This document shows, one piece after another, positions 1 to 8,934 of a DNA stretch of 41,231 bases; the stretch's first letter is position 1; each line of letters starts with the position of its first letter. The notes below the pieces were generated by a model, which had not been told where the DNA came from, searched no databases, and saw only the letters and a program-made list of their open reading frames with translations. Made by a program: the position numbers and the translations under genes. This DNA is from an uncultured Ferrovum sp. (GTDB lineage Bacteria > Pseudomonadota > Gammaproteobacteria > Burkholderiales > Ferrovaceae): NCBI GenBank assembly GCA_903905585.1, contig CAIVHB010000133.1, positions 1 through 41,231 of the forward strand, given 5' to 3'.

Positions 1-644
1 AATGGCTGATGACTCCACAAACAGTCAACGCCTATTACAACCCTGCTATGAATGAGATTGTGTTTCCTGCCGCGATTTTGCAGCCCCCCTTCTTTAATTT
101 TGAGGCGGATGAAGCAGTGAATTACGGTGGAATTGGTGCCGTAATTGGCCATGAAATCAGTCATGGTTTTGATGACCAAGGTAGCCAATATGATGGCGAT
201 GGCAATCTGCGCGACTGGTGGAGCCAAGAAGATCATGTGCAATTTGATCAACGCACCAACCGTTTGGTGGCCCAATATGAACGTTATGAGCCTGTGAAGG
301 GCTATCATGTCAATGGCAAGCTCACTTTGGGCGAGAACATCGCGGATAACTCCGGTTTAGCCATTGCCTATAAAGCTTATCAGTTGTCATTAGCTGGACA
401 TCCGGCAGCCACGATTGAAGACATGACAGGAGAACAACGCTTTTACATGGGCTGGGCCCAAGTTTGGCGAGGCAAAGCGCGCGAATCTGAGGCCATACGT
501 TTGATCAAGGTGGACCCACATTCCCCTGCTGAAGTGCGTGGGAATGCTCCATTAGTGAACCAACCTGGTTTTTATAGCGCTTTTGGTGTGCAATCGGGGG
601 ATAAACTGTACTTACCTGAATCAGAGCGGGTCACGATTTGGTAA
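1..644 (+). CDS. M13 family metallopeptidase, C-terminal part (5' end outside window)
   Basis: Zinc endopeptidase of the neprilysin/PepO (M13) family. Only the catalytic C-terminal third is present; the frame is open to the left edge (codons for Trp-Leu precede the first Met at 9), so the true start lies upstream. Visible family motifs are NAYYNPAMNEIVFPAA, the zinc-binding HEISH in IGHEISHGFDDQG, the downstream zinc-ligand motif GENIADN (ExxxD), and a C-terminal Trp in RVTIW, as in most M13 enzymes. It is followed by a second M13 gene whose product is very similar over the whole shared region, so the pair looks like a tandem duplication. Location (periplasmic) is inferred from the signal peptide on the neighbour. 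Substrate cannot be told from sequence. Confidence 0.93.
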   Translation, partial: WLMTPQTVNAYYNPAMNEIVFPAAILQPPFFNFEADEAVNYGGIGAVIGHEISHGFDDQGSQYDGDGNLRDWWSQEDHVQFDQRTNRLVAQYERYEPVKGYHVNGKLTLGENIADNSGLAIAYKAYQLSLAGHPAATIEDMTGEQRFYMGWAQVWRGKARESEAIRLIKVDPHSPAEVRGNAPLVNQPGFYSAFGVQSGDKLYLPESERVTIW

Positions 645-745
645 CTAAGATCCTCAATTCATTGAAGATGCCCCCTCTTTGTGGGCTTGGTCTTTATGAA
701 GTCCCGGTCATTGTGGATGGGCCTGGAATGATCCCACGCTCTGGG

Positions 746-2818
746 ATGGCGTCTTTGACGAGCATTCTGGGCAGACCTACTGTACTAAGACTGAGCCTTA
801 TTTTAGGTCTTGCCTTCAGTCATTCAGGCGTCGTTGCTGCTGAAGAACAGGCAGCCGGCCGCAGTATGGGTATCAATACTCACTTCATGGATACCGCGGT
901 TTCTCCCCGTTCGGATCTGTTTCAATATGCAAATGGGCGATGGCTGAAAGACACCCCTATCCCCGCTGACAGGGCAATGTATGGGATAGATGCCATCACG
1001 CAGGAAAAAACCGAAGCGCAACTTAAGGTTTTGGTTGAGGGGTTGGCCCAGCGAGGCGATCTATCATCGGGCACTGACAAAGCCAAAATTGCCTTGATGT
1101 ATAGAAACTTTATGGATGAGGCCGCCATTGAACGCGCCGGCCTGAAACCTATTGCGCCCCTCCTCATTCAAATTGATCAGCTCAAATCCCATCACGATTT
1201 AGCAACGCTATTTGCCAAGCTCTCTCAGGCAGGGGTGGGTACCCCGTTTGATTTTGGGGTGATGCAAGACGAAAAGCATGCCGATCGCTATTCCATTCAT
1301 CTCAGTCAAAGTGAACTATCCCTGCCAGACCGAGAGTATTACCTAGACAAAAAAGACAAACGTTTTAAGGCGTTTCGCCAAGATTTTGTTCAATACGCTG
1401 CAGGCCAACTTAATCGTTTAGGTGTCCTGCATCCAACTTTTGCTGCGCAACAAATCCTGGCGTTTGAGACTGGATTAGCCAAAATACAGTGGGATCGCGT
1501 GGAAAATCGTGATCCGCAGAAAACATACAATCCTCGCTCGTTTAAAGCCCTCAAAAAGATGGCGCCAAATATCGCTTGGGGTGATCTTTTTAAAGAGGAA
1601 TCGTTTCCCGCTGATCCTGGGGAGCTCATCATTGCGCAACCGAGTTATCTGATCAAATTGAACGGGGTGATTCAGAAAACTCCCTTGTCGGTATGGAAAA
1701 CTTGGTTACGTTGGCAGGTATTAAGAGCCTATGCACCGATGCTCGACAAGGACATTGCACACAGACAGTTTGCTTTTGAGTCAGGTGAACTGCGCGGAGT
1801 ACCAGAACAGAAGCCTCGCTGGAAGCGCGCCCTGGCATTGATTGAAGCGACGATGGGAGAAGGCCTTGGTCACCTGTATGTGGATGCCTATTTCCCGCCT
1901 ACATCAAAAGAAAAAATTCAAAATGTAGTCGATCACTTGATTCATGCTTATGGAGAAAGTATTGATCATTTGGATTGGTTGAGCCCTGAAACTAAGCAAG
2001 AAGCTCGCAAAAAACTGAGTCATATCAATGCTAAGTTGGGCTACCCCAACACATGGAGGGACTATTCAGCGCTGACTTTTGAGGAAAATAATGTTGTAGG
2101 AAACTTTGCGCGCGCCATGGCGTTTGAGTCTGCTAGGAATAGCGCTAAGTTAGGGCAAGTCGTGGACCGTGATGAGTGGATGATGACCCCTCAGACGGTG
2201 AATGCCTATTACAACCCTACGCTGAATGAGATTGTTTTTCCTGCCGCCCAATTGCAAGCGCCCTATTTTGATGAAAAGGCTGATGATGCCGCCAATTACG
2301 GCAATATCGGTTTTATTATAGGGCACGAGCTGAGCCACGCTTTTGATGATCAAGGGGCCCAGTTTGATGAAATCGGGAATTTGCGGGATTGGTGGAATAA
2401 GGAAGACCACGCTGCTTTTAGTAAAAAAACGGCTGCCATTGTGGCGCAATACAACGCCGTGGAACCGCTGCCCAAAGTCTTCGTGAATGGCGAACTGACT
2501 CTAGGCGAGAACATTGCTGATAATGCGGGACTGACGATTGCTTGGAAGGCTTATCAAGCCTCGTTAGAGGGAAAACCTGCCCCTGTCATCAATGGCATGA
2601 CAGGCGCACAGCGATTTTATGTGAGCTATGCGCAGAGTTGGATGGGAAAACTAAGAGAAGCGGATTTACTAAGGCTTCTTAAAACCGATCCGCATGCCCC
2701 GATGGAGGTGCGAACCAATATGGCGGTGCGCAATCAGGACGCTTACCATGAAGCTTTCGGAACCCAGCCCGGCGATCTACTCTGGCTAGCCCCCGATCAG
2801 CGGGTTAGGCTCTGGTAG
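746..2818 (+). CDS. M13 family metallopeptidase, exported
   Basis: Full-length M13 zinc endopeptidase, about 690 residues, the normal size for bacterial PepO-like enzymes. The frame is open back to a TTG at 638 that overlaps the previous gene, but ATG 746 is preferred because it begins a credible Sec signal peptide: a basic start, the hydrophobic run VLRLSLILGLAF, then SGVVAA before the mature Glu-Glu. ATG at 728 is an alternative; no strong Shine-Dalgarno settles it. Catalytic features are NAYYNPTLNEIVFPAA, HELSH (His at about residue 527) within GHELSHAFDDQGAQFD, GENIADN (Glu588 and Asp592) and a C-terminal RLW. Being secreted and twinned with the preceding gene, it probably degrades peptides in the periplasm (inference). 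Confidence 0.93.
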   Translation: MASLTSILGRPTVLRLSLILGLAFSHSGVVAAEEQAAGRSMGINTHFMDTAVSPRSDLFQYANGRWLKDTPIPADRAMYGIDAITQEKTEAQLKVLVEGLAQRGDLSSGTDKAKIALMYRNFMDEAAIERAGLKPIAPLLIQIDQLKSHHDLATLFAKLSQAGVGTPFDFGVMQDEKHADRYSIHLSQSELSLPDREYYLDKKDKRFKAFRQDFVQYAAGQLNRLGVLHPTFAAQQILAFETGLAKIQWDRVENRDPQKTYNPRSFKALKKMAPNIAWGDLFKEESFPADPGELIIAQPSYLIKLNGVIQKTPLSVWKTWLRWQVLRAYAPMLDKDIAHRQFAFESGELRGVPEQKPRWKRALALIEATMGEGLGHLYVDAYFPPTSKEKIQNVVDHLIHAYGESIDHLDWLSPETKQEARKKLSHINAKLGYPNTWRDYSALTFEENNVVGNFARAMAFESARNSAKLGQVVDRDEWMMTPQTVNAYYNPTLNEIVFPAAQLQAPYFDEKADDAANYGNIGFIIGHELSHAFDDQGAQFDEIGNLRDWWNKEDHAAFSKKTAAIVAQYNAVEPLPKVFVNGELTLGENIADNAGLTIAWKAYQASLEGKPAPVINGMTGAQRFYVSYAQSWMGKLREADLLRLLKTDPHAPMEVRTNMAVRNQDAYHEAFGTQPGDLLWLAPDQRVRLW

Positions 2819-2859
2819 GATCCGCTGCTAGGCTCTGGCAAAAGCAGGCCTTAAGTCTT

Positions 2860-4023
2860 TCAGTGGCGCTGGGTAAATGATTTGCGACCCATCAAGAAAT
2901 AGGTTTGTATCGCCCCTAAGCCCTTGCATTCAATCCTCGCACGCTCTTCCATGACAAATTGCTCGGTCAATAAATCATGGGTCATCGAAGAGATCTGAAT
3001 GCGGCCGTTTTCGGATGTGGACTCCATTCTTGATGCGGTATTGACTGTATTTCCCCATAAATCATAGGCAAATTTGGTAAATCCAATCACCCCTGCAACG
3101 ACCGGTCCGGAATTCAGTCCGATACGCATATTGAGCGCCATCCCTTTCTTTAGATTAAATTCTTTAATATCTTCAAACATACCTATCGCCATATCTGCCA
3201 CGATTTCCGCATGATCAGATCGAGGAATAGGTAAGCCGCCAACAGCCATATAGGCATCCCCAATGGTCTTGATTTTTTCTATACCCAGATCTTCAGCGCG
3301 CTGATCAAACCGCGTAAAGAGATCATTCAGCAGCTTCACCAGTTCTTGAGCAGTTTTACCCGCTGACATCTCGGTAAAACCTACCAGATCGCTAAATAGG
3401 ATGGTGACTTCTGGATACGAGCCAGCAATATTCGACTCGCCTTTTTTAAGGCGTTCAGCAATCGGTCGAGGGAGAATATTCAACATGAGTTTTTCGGTCT
3501 TCAATTGCTCAACATTCAGCAATTCTTTTTCATGTTGCAGTTGAAGAATATGTTCGCGATCTAGATCACGTAGCCGTTTCTTTTCTAGCGAGGAAAAAAC
3601 GCGGGCTCTAAGAAGGATAGGGTTGAAGGGCTTAGGTAAATAATCTTCCGCACCAATCTGAATACATTCAACGGTCTTATCAAACTCATCCGCTGAGGAC
3701 ACAATAATCACCGGCAAATACTGCAGGTCAGGATCCGTTTTAAGCACCCGAAGCGTTTCAAGCCCATCTAACTCCGGCATTTCCATATCTAAAAGCATCA
3801 GATCAAAACGCTCTGATTTCGCCTTGTCTATGGCCTCATACCCATCCCCCACTTCAGTGATGAGGGTAATGCCCACATTGTTTAACTCTCGAATCAATAT
3901 TTTGCGAAGCGTGCGACTATCGTCCACCACAAGGACTTTGAGTTGCTTAATTAACGCAAGCATTTCCTTGGAAATCAGGCTCGAAGGGGGGAACTCATTG
4001 GAAGAATCGATTGGGTTGCTCAT
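2860..4023 (-). CDS. Response regulator fused to class III adenylate cyclase
   Basis: A 387-residue two-domain protein. Residues about 28-150 form a receiver: acidic pair Asp34-Asp35, phospho-acceptor Asp79 in LLDMEMPELDG, and the Lys of LPKPF. A short helical linker (about 150-190) precedes a class III nucleotide cyclase domain (about 200-380). Both metal-binding aspartates are there (TILFSDLVGFT and TIGDAYMAVGG). The base-recognition Lys (EKIKTIGDAY) and Asp (FAYDLWG) match adenylate rather than guanylate cyclases, and the NTVNTASRMES motif supplies the catalytic Asn and Arg. It is therefore predicted to make cAMP when phosphorylated. It is the last gene of the CheA operon, 6 bp after cheR, and is the only evident output of that pathway. 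Cytoplasmic; no membrane segment is visible. Confidence 0.93.
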   Translation of the reverse strand: MSNPIDSSNEFPPSSLISKEMLALIKQLKVLVVDDSRTLRKILIRELNNVGITLITEVGDGYEAIDKAKSERFDLMLLDMEMPELDGLETLRVLKTDPDLQYLPVIIVSSADEFDKTVECIQIGAEDYLPKPFNPILLRARVFSSLEKKRLRDLDREHILQLQHEKELLNVEQLKTEKLMLNILPRPIAERLKKGESNIAGSYPEVTILFSDLVGFTEMSAGKTAQELVKLLNDLFTRFDQRAEDLGIEKIKTIGDAYMAVGGLPIPRSDHAEIVADMAIGMFEDIKEFNLKKGMALNMRIGLNSGPVVAGVIGFTKFAYDLWGNTVNTASRMESTSENGRIQISSMTHDLLTEQFVMEERARIECKGLGAIQTYFLMGRKSFTQRH

Positions 4024-4029
4024 ACGCCC

Positions 4030-4872
4030 TTAGGTTTTCCGTTTTTGGTAATAGCTGATTCGGTCGTGCTTAATCATCATCAATCGATCTTCATATAATA
4101 AAGACTCTGAAGACCCCAGCATCAATACAGACCCCTCATCAGCTAAATGATCATAGAGTTTGTTGATGACTTCTAGTTTGGTCTCATGCTTAAAATAAAT
4201 TAAGACATTACGCAAAAGAATAAGATCATATCTGGCTGGAACAGGCCATTCTTCAACCAGATTGAGCCTCTCAAAAACAATATTGTTCTTTAATTCAGGT
4301 TTACGTTGCCAACAACCATTTTCTAATTGCGTGAAATGGGTTTGGATTTGTTGCGCGGAGAGCCCCCGAGACATCTCGGTTTCATTGTAGATCCCAGCCA
4401 TGCTTTTTTTTATTGCCGATTCGCTGATGTCGGTTGCACGGATGCGGATTGTCCACGAGGCTAAATCAGGAAATGCTTCCTTGATGAGCATGGCAAGGCT
4501 ATAAGGCTCTTGCCCCGTTGATGAAGCAGCGCACCAAATATGGAGTTTTTTTTCTTCACTATTTTTTTTTATTAAAGCGGGGAGGATATGATTCTTAAGA
4601 CTTTCAAATGGATGAACGTCTCTAAAGAACATGGTTTCATTGGTTGTCATTGCTTCAAAGCATTCCCAATGGGGATGACCAATAGGCGATAGGAACAAAT
4701 GCTTGAGCAGGGCGCCGTAATCAGGGAAACCCCTGTTTCTGGCTATGACGCTCAGTCTTGAGGAGACTAAATATTCTTTTGAATGATCTAGATAAATACC
4801 TGTATGTTTTTCTAGGATACGATAAAAATATTCAAGGTAGTGAGGAGCGACTGACGCACTATCTTCAGTCAT
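4030..4872 (-). CDS. cheR: CheR-type protein-glutamate O-methyltransferase
   Basis: SAM-dependent methyltransferase that methylates receptor glutamates for adaptation; 280 residues, typical of CheR. Motifs seen: TTNETMFFRD near residues 80-90, the SAM-binding loop IWCAASSTGQEPYSLAML, ATDISESAIKKSMAGIY, and DLILLRNVLIYF followed by LMLGSSESL. The start ATG overlaps the cheB stop by 4 bp (4869-4872), so translation is probably coupled. Neither MCP in this window ends in an NWETF-type tethering pentapeptide, so recruitment is presumably direct. A second, distinct CheR is at 36078-36914. Confidence 0.95.
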   Translation of the reverse strand: MTEDSASVAPHYLEYFYRILEKHTGIYLDHSKEYLVSSRLSVIARNRGFPDYGALLKHLFLSPIGHPHWECFEAMTTNETMFFRDVHPFESLKNHILPALIKKNSEEKKLHIWCAASSTGQEPYSLAMLIKEAFPDLASWTIRIRATDISESAIKKSMAGIYNETEMSRGLSAQQIQTHFTQLENGCWQRKPELKNNIVFERLNLVEEWPVPARYDLILLRNVLIYFKHETKLEVINKLYDHLADEGSVLMLGSSESLLYEDRLMMIKHDRISYYQKRKT

Positions 4873-6053
4873 TTCAATTGCGTCAGAAAGGTTAATTCAT
4901 CGGCAATCTTATCAAGAGGTAAAATCTTCTCGGCAAGATTAGCCTCTGCGATTGCCCCGGGCATTCCCCAGACCACACTGGTTTCTTGGTCTTGAGCAAT
5001 CACTGAGCCACCATTTAATAGAATCTCTTGCGCCCCTTTCAGCCCATCTGATCCCATGCCTGTCAGCACAACGGACAATAGGTTTTTTCCATACACTTGA
5101 GCTGCACTTCTAAATAAAACATCGACGGAAGGCCGACAGGAGTTTTCGGGTGGGCCTTCATTCAAATGCATGGATACTTTTGTACCTTTACGCTTCAGGT
5201 AAAGATGAAAACCACCTGGTGCAATGAATGCTTGTCCTGGTATTGCTTCTTGCCCTTCACTCGGCTCTGAAACAGGTGTGGCACACAGATCCGTTAAACG
5301 TGCAGCAAGTAGCTCCGTAAATTTTGGGGGCATGTGCTGAACGATAAATACAGGGACTTTTAAAGGGATTTTTAAACCCGTAAACAAAGTCATTAAAGCA
5401 GCGGGGCCGCCGGTTGAAACCCCGATTACAATGGCGTCAATGCGTCGTGACGGGGTGTGTTCGGGAATTTTGATGGCCTCAATGAACACTGGCTCAGGCA
5501 TTTTAACTGGAGCTTCATGCACTGCAGGTTTGGATTCGGGTTTGATCTCAGCGTGCCCCAATGTTTGGGCTTGTTGCTCTCTTCTTGCAATGCCGCGTTC
5601 CCTTAAGGAAGGGGCTTGGCCTCTATTTTTATTCTTACTACTGCATAGATTTTTGATCTTTGGAATTAAATCCGACTCTAAAATTGCATAGGTTGCCTCT
5701 AAATCTTGAACATTTTCGGGTTTTCCAACGTAATCACTGGCCCCACTCGTTAAAGCATCGATCGTAATCTTCGCGCCGCGTTGAGTGAGCTTGCTGAACA
5801 TGATGACCGGGATTAAGGGCCGGATCTTTTTGATTTCTTTTAGTGCAGTCAGACCATCCATTTCGGGCATTTCAACATCTAGCGTGACGATATCAGGGTC
5901 TGATCGACTGAGAGCCTCTAAGGCCAAAACGCCATTAGAAGCCGTGCCAACCACTTCAATATCCTCATGGTGCAGAAGGGCGTTCATGATGACCCGACGC
6001 ATCACGGGTGAATCATCTACGATGAGTACTCTAATTTTTTCTATGGGGTTCAC
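4869..6053 (-). CDS. cheB: CheB protein-glutamate methylesterase/glutaminase response regulator
   Basis: Two-domain adaptation enzyme of 394 residues: an N-terminal receiver (Asp13-Asp14, phospho-acceptor Asp59 in TLDVEMPEMDG) and a C-terminal methylesterase domain with the Ser-His-Asp triad visible as IGVSTGGPAAL, VQHMPPKFTELLAARL and TGMGSDGLKGA. The linker between them (about residues 135-200) is long, charged and Pro/Glu rich. The start is GTG at 6053: an in-frame stop lies a few codons upstream and the receiver begins at once, so no ATG is available. No clear Shine-Dalgarno precedes it. It lies 58 bp after cheW in the same operon. Phosphorylated by CheA, it should remove receptor methyl groups made by CheR. 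Confidence 0.95.
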   Translation of the reverse strand: MNPIEKIRVLIVDDSPVMRRVIMNALLHHEDIEVVGTASNGVLALEALSRSDPDIVTLDVEMPEMDGLTALKEIKKIRPLIPVIMFSKLTQRGAKITIDALTSGASDYVGKPENVQDLEATYAILESDLIPKIKNLCSSKNKNRGQAPSLRERGIARREQQAQTLGHAEIKPESKPAVHEAPVKMPEPVFIEAIKIPEHTPSRRIDAIVIGVSTGGPAALMTLFTGLKIPLKVPVFIVQHMPPKFTELLAARLTDLCATPVSEPSEGQEAIPGQAFIAPGGFHLYLKRKGTKVSMHLNEGPPENSCRPSVDVLFRSAAQVYGKNLLSVVLTGMGSDGLKGAQEILLNGGSVIAQDQETSVVWGMPGAIAEANLAEKILPLDKIADELTFLTQLK

Positions 6054-6111
6054 TAAGGAGAGGCTAGGTTATTTGTTTGCATAGATGGGTGGTTAAATCA
6101 ATGACATTGAT

Positions 6112-6573
6112 TTATTTAATTTGGAGAGGGGCAGGGCGATTTTTGTGATGGTTGAAATTCACGATACCCTTCTTATCCAAAATAATAATGAGGGTGTCGG
6201 GTAGTTTATGAACACCTAACACTAATTCTCGCGAACGAAGGGGAAAGTTGTTTGGTGGCGGTTCAAAGGTCTCCTCTTCAAGCGGAATAATAGGACCTAC
6301 ATCATCGACGAGCAAAGCAAGCAACATATGGTCACTCTGCAAAATGATGCTGATTTTTTCTTGCTTTTCTTCGGGGTGCGGTAAGCCCAGCTTTTCATAC
6401 ATATCAATGGCCGGAACCAACTGCCCGCGCAAATTCATAATTCCACGAATGGTTTTTGGGCTCTTGGGCACATTAGTGATTTCCAGATCATGGTTTACTT
6501 CCAGCACATGATTGGCCAAGACGCCAAAGAAGTAACCACCCAGATAAAATGTTGCATAGTCAACAGCGATCAT
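6112..6573 (-). CDS. cheW: CheW-like coupling protein
   Basis: A 153-residue single CheW (SH3-like) domain that bridges receptors to CheA. Family features: TFYLGGYFFGVLANHVLEV at the start, the PKTIRGIMNLRGQLVPAID loop in the middle, and the ALLVDDVGPIIPL segment. The start codon overlaps the cheA stop by 4 bp (6570-6573). The C-terminus (after ILDKKGIVNFN) is short and basic. Cytoplasmic, at the base of receptor arrays. Confidence 0.94.
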   Translation of the reverse strand: MIAVDYATFYLGGYFFGVLANHVLEVNHDLEITNVPKSPKTIRGIMNLRGQLVPAIDMYEKLGLPHPEEKQEKISIILQSDHMLLALLVDDVGPIIPLEEETFEPPPNNFPLRSRELVLGVHKLPDTLIIILDKKGIVNFNHHKNRPAPLQIK

Positions 6574-8903
6574 AGGGTTTCACTGAGTTCAGCCACAACA
6601 GAATATTGCGTCTTAACATACGTCATTCTGTGCATGGCTAGGATTTCATCGACATTGATCACATTAATCACACTTTCACCCAATGACACACATCCCAATA
6701 ATCCTTTCTGTGCGGGAATCGCTGCGTGAAGATCTTTAGACGTATTAATAATGTCGTGGATTTGGGAGACGACCAAGCCAATAGGTACATCCTGTGCATT
6801 GTGAACAATGACTGAAATAGTTTCTTCGCCACTCCAGTCTTTAGCTTTTGCTCCAGAAACAAAAGATTCTAAATATAAGAGTTCCATAATCTGGCCATCA
6901 TACTGAACGACATGTCTATTGCCATTTTTTTGGATTCTGTTCGGTGCGATCATTTCAAGTCGCTTCACCAGATCGAGGGGGATAGCCAAATTTTCTAAGC
7001 CTTGCAGCGCAAATAACAACATAGAGACTTGATCTTCTCCCTCCACTCTGGTGAAGACATGTTCATCATTGAGAGGTCTGGATTGAATTTTTGCCACCAG
7101 ACCGGATTGGGTTGCGATCCCATCTACGTCAAGGATCAGTGCGACGCGACCATCACCTAAAATCGTTGCTCCACCAAAATCAGAGATTTCTTTAAATAGA
7201 GGGCCCAGAGGTTTGACTACTATTTCTTGGATATTTAAGACCTCATCCACGATGAGTCCAAATCGTATGCCTGAGGATTGCAAGATCACAATATTGATGA
7301 CATGGATGAACTCAGGGGAATCATGATCAAATTCTAGTTGCTGATAGAGATACAGCAATGGAACCAGACTGTCTCGCAGGCGAAATACGGGAGTGCCGTA
7401 AAAGTCCTCTAAACCTTTCTCGCCGGTGGATAAATCAAGCCTCACCAGTTCTACAATACTATTTTGCGGAATAGCATATTGCTCTGCATTTGAGCGAACA
7501 AATAGTGCAGGCATGATCGCAACAGTGAGGGGTATTTTCACTCTTATGGTGGTACCCATCCCGCTCAATGATTCAATATCAATGGAACCGCCAATATTAG
7601 AAATATTGGTCTTTACCACATCCATTCCAACGCCCCGCCCAGATAAATTCGATGCGGTGTCCTTCGTTGAGAAACCGGGCTCAAAAATAAGCGCTAACAA
7701 TTGGTCATCTTGAAGGTTTTTAGCTTCCTGGGCAGTCACTAGCCTGCTGCTCACCGCTTTTTTTCTGACTGACTCAAAATTAATGCCGGCACCATCATCT
7801 GCAATAGTCATCACCACCATGCCATTCTCATGGCTTGCCTTTAGCAGCAATTTACCCACTTCGGATTTGCCCGCTTTGATTCTGTCTTCTGGAGTTTCAA
7901 GTCCGTGGTCGATGCTATTTCGTATCATATGGACCAAAGGATCACGAATGGCATCAAGTAAACTTCGATCGAGTTCTGTTTCGGTTCCTTCCTGAAGCAA
8001 ACTGACTTTCTTATTGCATTCATTCGCAACATCCCTGACTAAGCGCGGGAATTTTGCCCAAACCTGCGAAATAGGCTGCATGCGTGTTTTCATCATGCGT
8101 TCTTGCAACGCTTGAGTGAGCAAATCGATCGTGCGAACGGCATTTGAAAAGCTTTGATCGCTAAACTCAGTTGAGAAGGGCAATAAGCGATTTCTCGCTA
8201 AAACCATTTCACTCACAAGACTCATCAGTTCATTGAGTAACGCTAGGTTAACTTTGACTGGAGCCACCAGGTCTTGGTGCTTAGAAGATTCGTCTTCTTC
8301 AGAATGGATCCCTTCACCATTTTCTGTTGAATAGCGTTCTCCTGATTCGGCAGTTCTTTGGGGAGAAAGCACATTGTTGGGGGGAGCTGCAAGCACAGCC
8401 TCTGAAAAGTGCGAGGGTGGGAGTGAGGGTTCAACAATAGTTTCTCTATTTTGCTGCTTCACTTCCTCATGCACAGGAACGGTTTCTGTTTTAGCCACTC
8501 TAGCTTTTGCAGTTAATTCTTGACCCGAAGCCAAGGACAGTAGATCTTTGATGAGCGCACTGTCATTGCCCGCTGGCTCTTTTTGGTCTTTTTCTATCCC
8601 CGCGATTATTTCGCGGAGCGTATCTAAGGTGAATAAAAGAGAGGTGGTTTTAGAAGCATCTAAAGCGATTACTCCATCCCTTAATTTTCCGAGCATTGCC
8701 TCTGCGGCATGGCAAACTTTTTCCAGGCGCTTAAAGGAAAAAAAGCCACTGTTTCCTTTGAGTGTGTGTACCGCTCTGAAAATATTGCGAATCAGCTTGA
8801 TATCTTCAGGTGTCTCTTCCAATTTAACAAAGTCGACATCCAGTTGATCGATAATTTCCCGCGCCTCGATAATAAACTCATCTAGGATGTCATCATCACT
8901 CAT
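6570..8903 (-). CDS. cheA: CheA-type chemosensory histidine kinase with two C-terminal CheW-like domains
   Basis: A 777-residue kinase. Order seen: Hpt (P1) with the phospho-accepting His46 in FRAVHTLKGNSGFF; an unstructured Pro/Glu/Ser linker (about 125-210) where a P2 response-regulator docking domain would sit but none is recognisable; the P3 dimerisation helices (LNELMSLVSEMVLARNRL); the ATPase domain with N box HMIRNSIDHGLE, G1 DDGAGI and G2 GRGVGMDV; then one CheW-like (P5) domain from about 465 and a second from about 630 (VSMLLFALQGLENLAIP to the C-terminus). Textbook CheA has a single P5. It is second in the operon after the MCP (31 bp gap) and overlaps cheW. It should phosphorylate CheB and the REC-cyclase encoded downstream. 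Confidence 0.94.
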   Translation of the reverse strand: MSDDDILDEFIIEAREIIDQLDVDFVKLEETPEDIKLIRNIFRAVHTLKGNSGFFSFKRLEKVCHAAEAMLGKLRDGVIALDASKTTSLLFTLDTLREIIAGIEKDQKEPAGNDSALIKDLLSLASGQELTAKARVAKTETVPVHEEVKQQNRETIVEPSLPPSHFSEAVLAAPPNNVLSPQRTAESGERYSTENGEGIHSEEDESSKHQDLVAPVKVNLALLNELMSLVSEMVLARNRLLPFSTEFSDQSFSNAVRTIDLLTQALQERMMKTRMQPISQVWAKFPRLVRDVANECNKKVSLLQEGTETELDRSLLDAIRDPLVHMIRNSIDHGLETPEDRIKAGKSEVGKLLLKASHENGMVVMTIADDGAGINFESVRKKAVSSRLVTAQEAKNLQDDQLLALIFEPGFSTKDTASNLSGRGVGMDVVKTNISNIGGSIDIESLSGMGTTIRVKIPLTVAIMPALFVRSNAEQYAIPQNSIVELVRLDLSTGEKGLEDFYGTPVFRLRDSLVPLLYLYQQLEFDHDSPEFIHVINIVILQSSGIRFGLIVDEVLNIQEIVVKPLGPLFKEISDFGGATILGDGRVALILDVDGIATQSGLVAKIQSRPLNDEHVFTRVEGEDQVSMLLFALQGLENLAIPLDLVKRLEMIAPNRIQKNGNRHVVQYDGQIMELLYLESFVSGAKAKDWSGEETISVIVHNAQDVPIGLVVSQIHDIINTSKDLHAAIPAQKGLLGCVSLGESVINVINVDEILAMHRMTYVKTQYSVVAELSETL

Positions 8904-8934
8904 GGGATTGCACCCTGATCAGACAAGGGGATGA

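Noticed and set aside
638-745. N-terminal extension of the second M13 peptidase from TTG 638
   Set aside because: It would overlap the previous gene and bury the signal peptide behind 36 extra residues.
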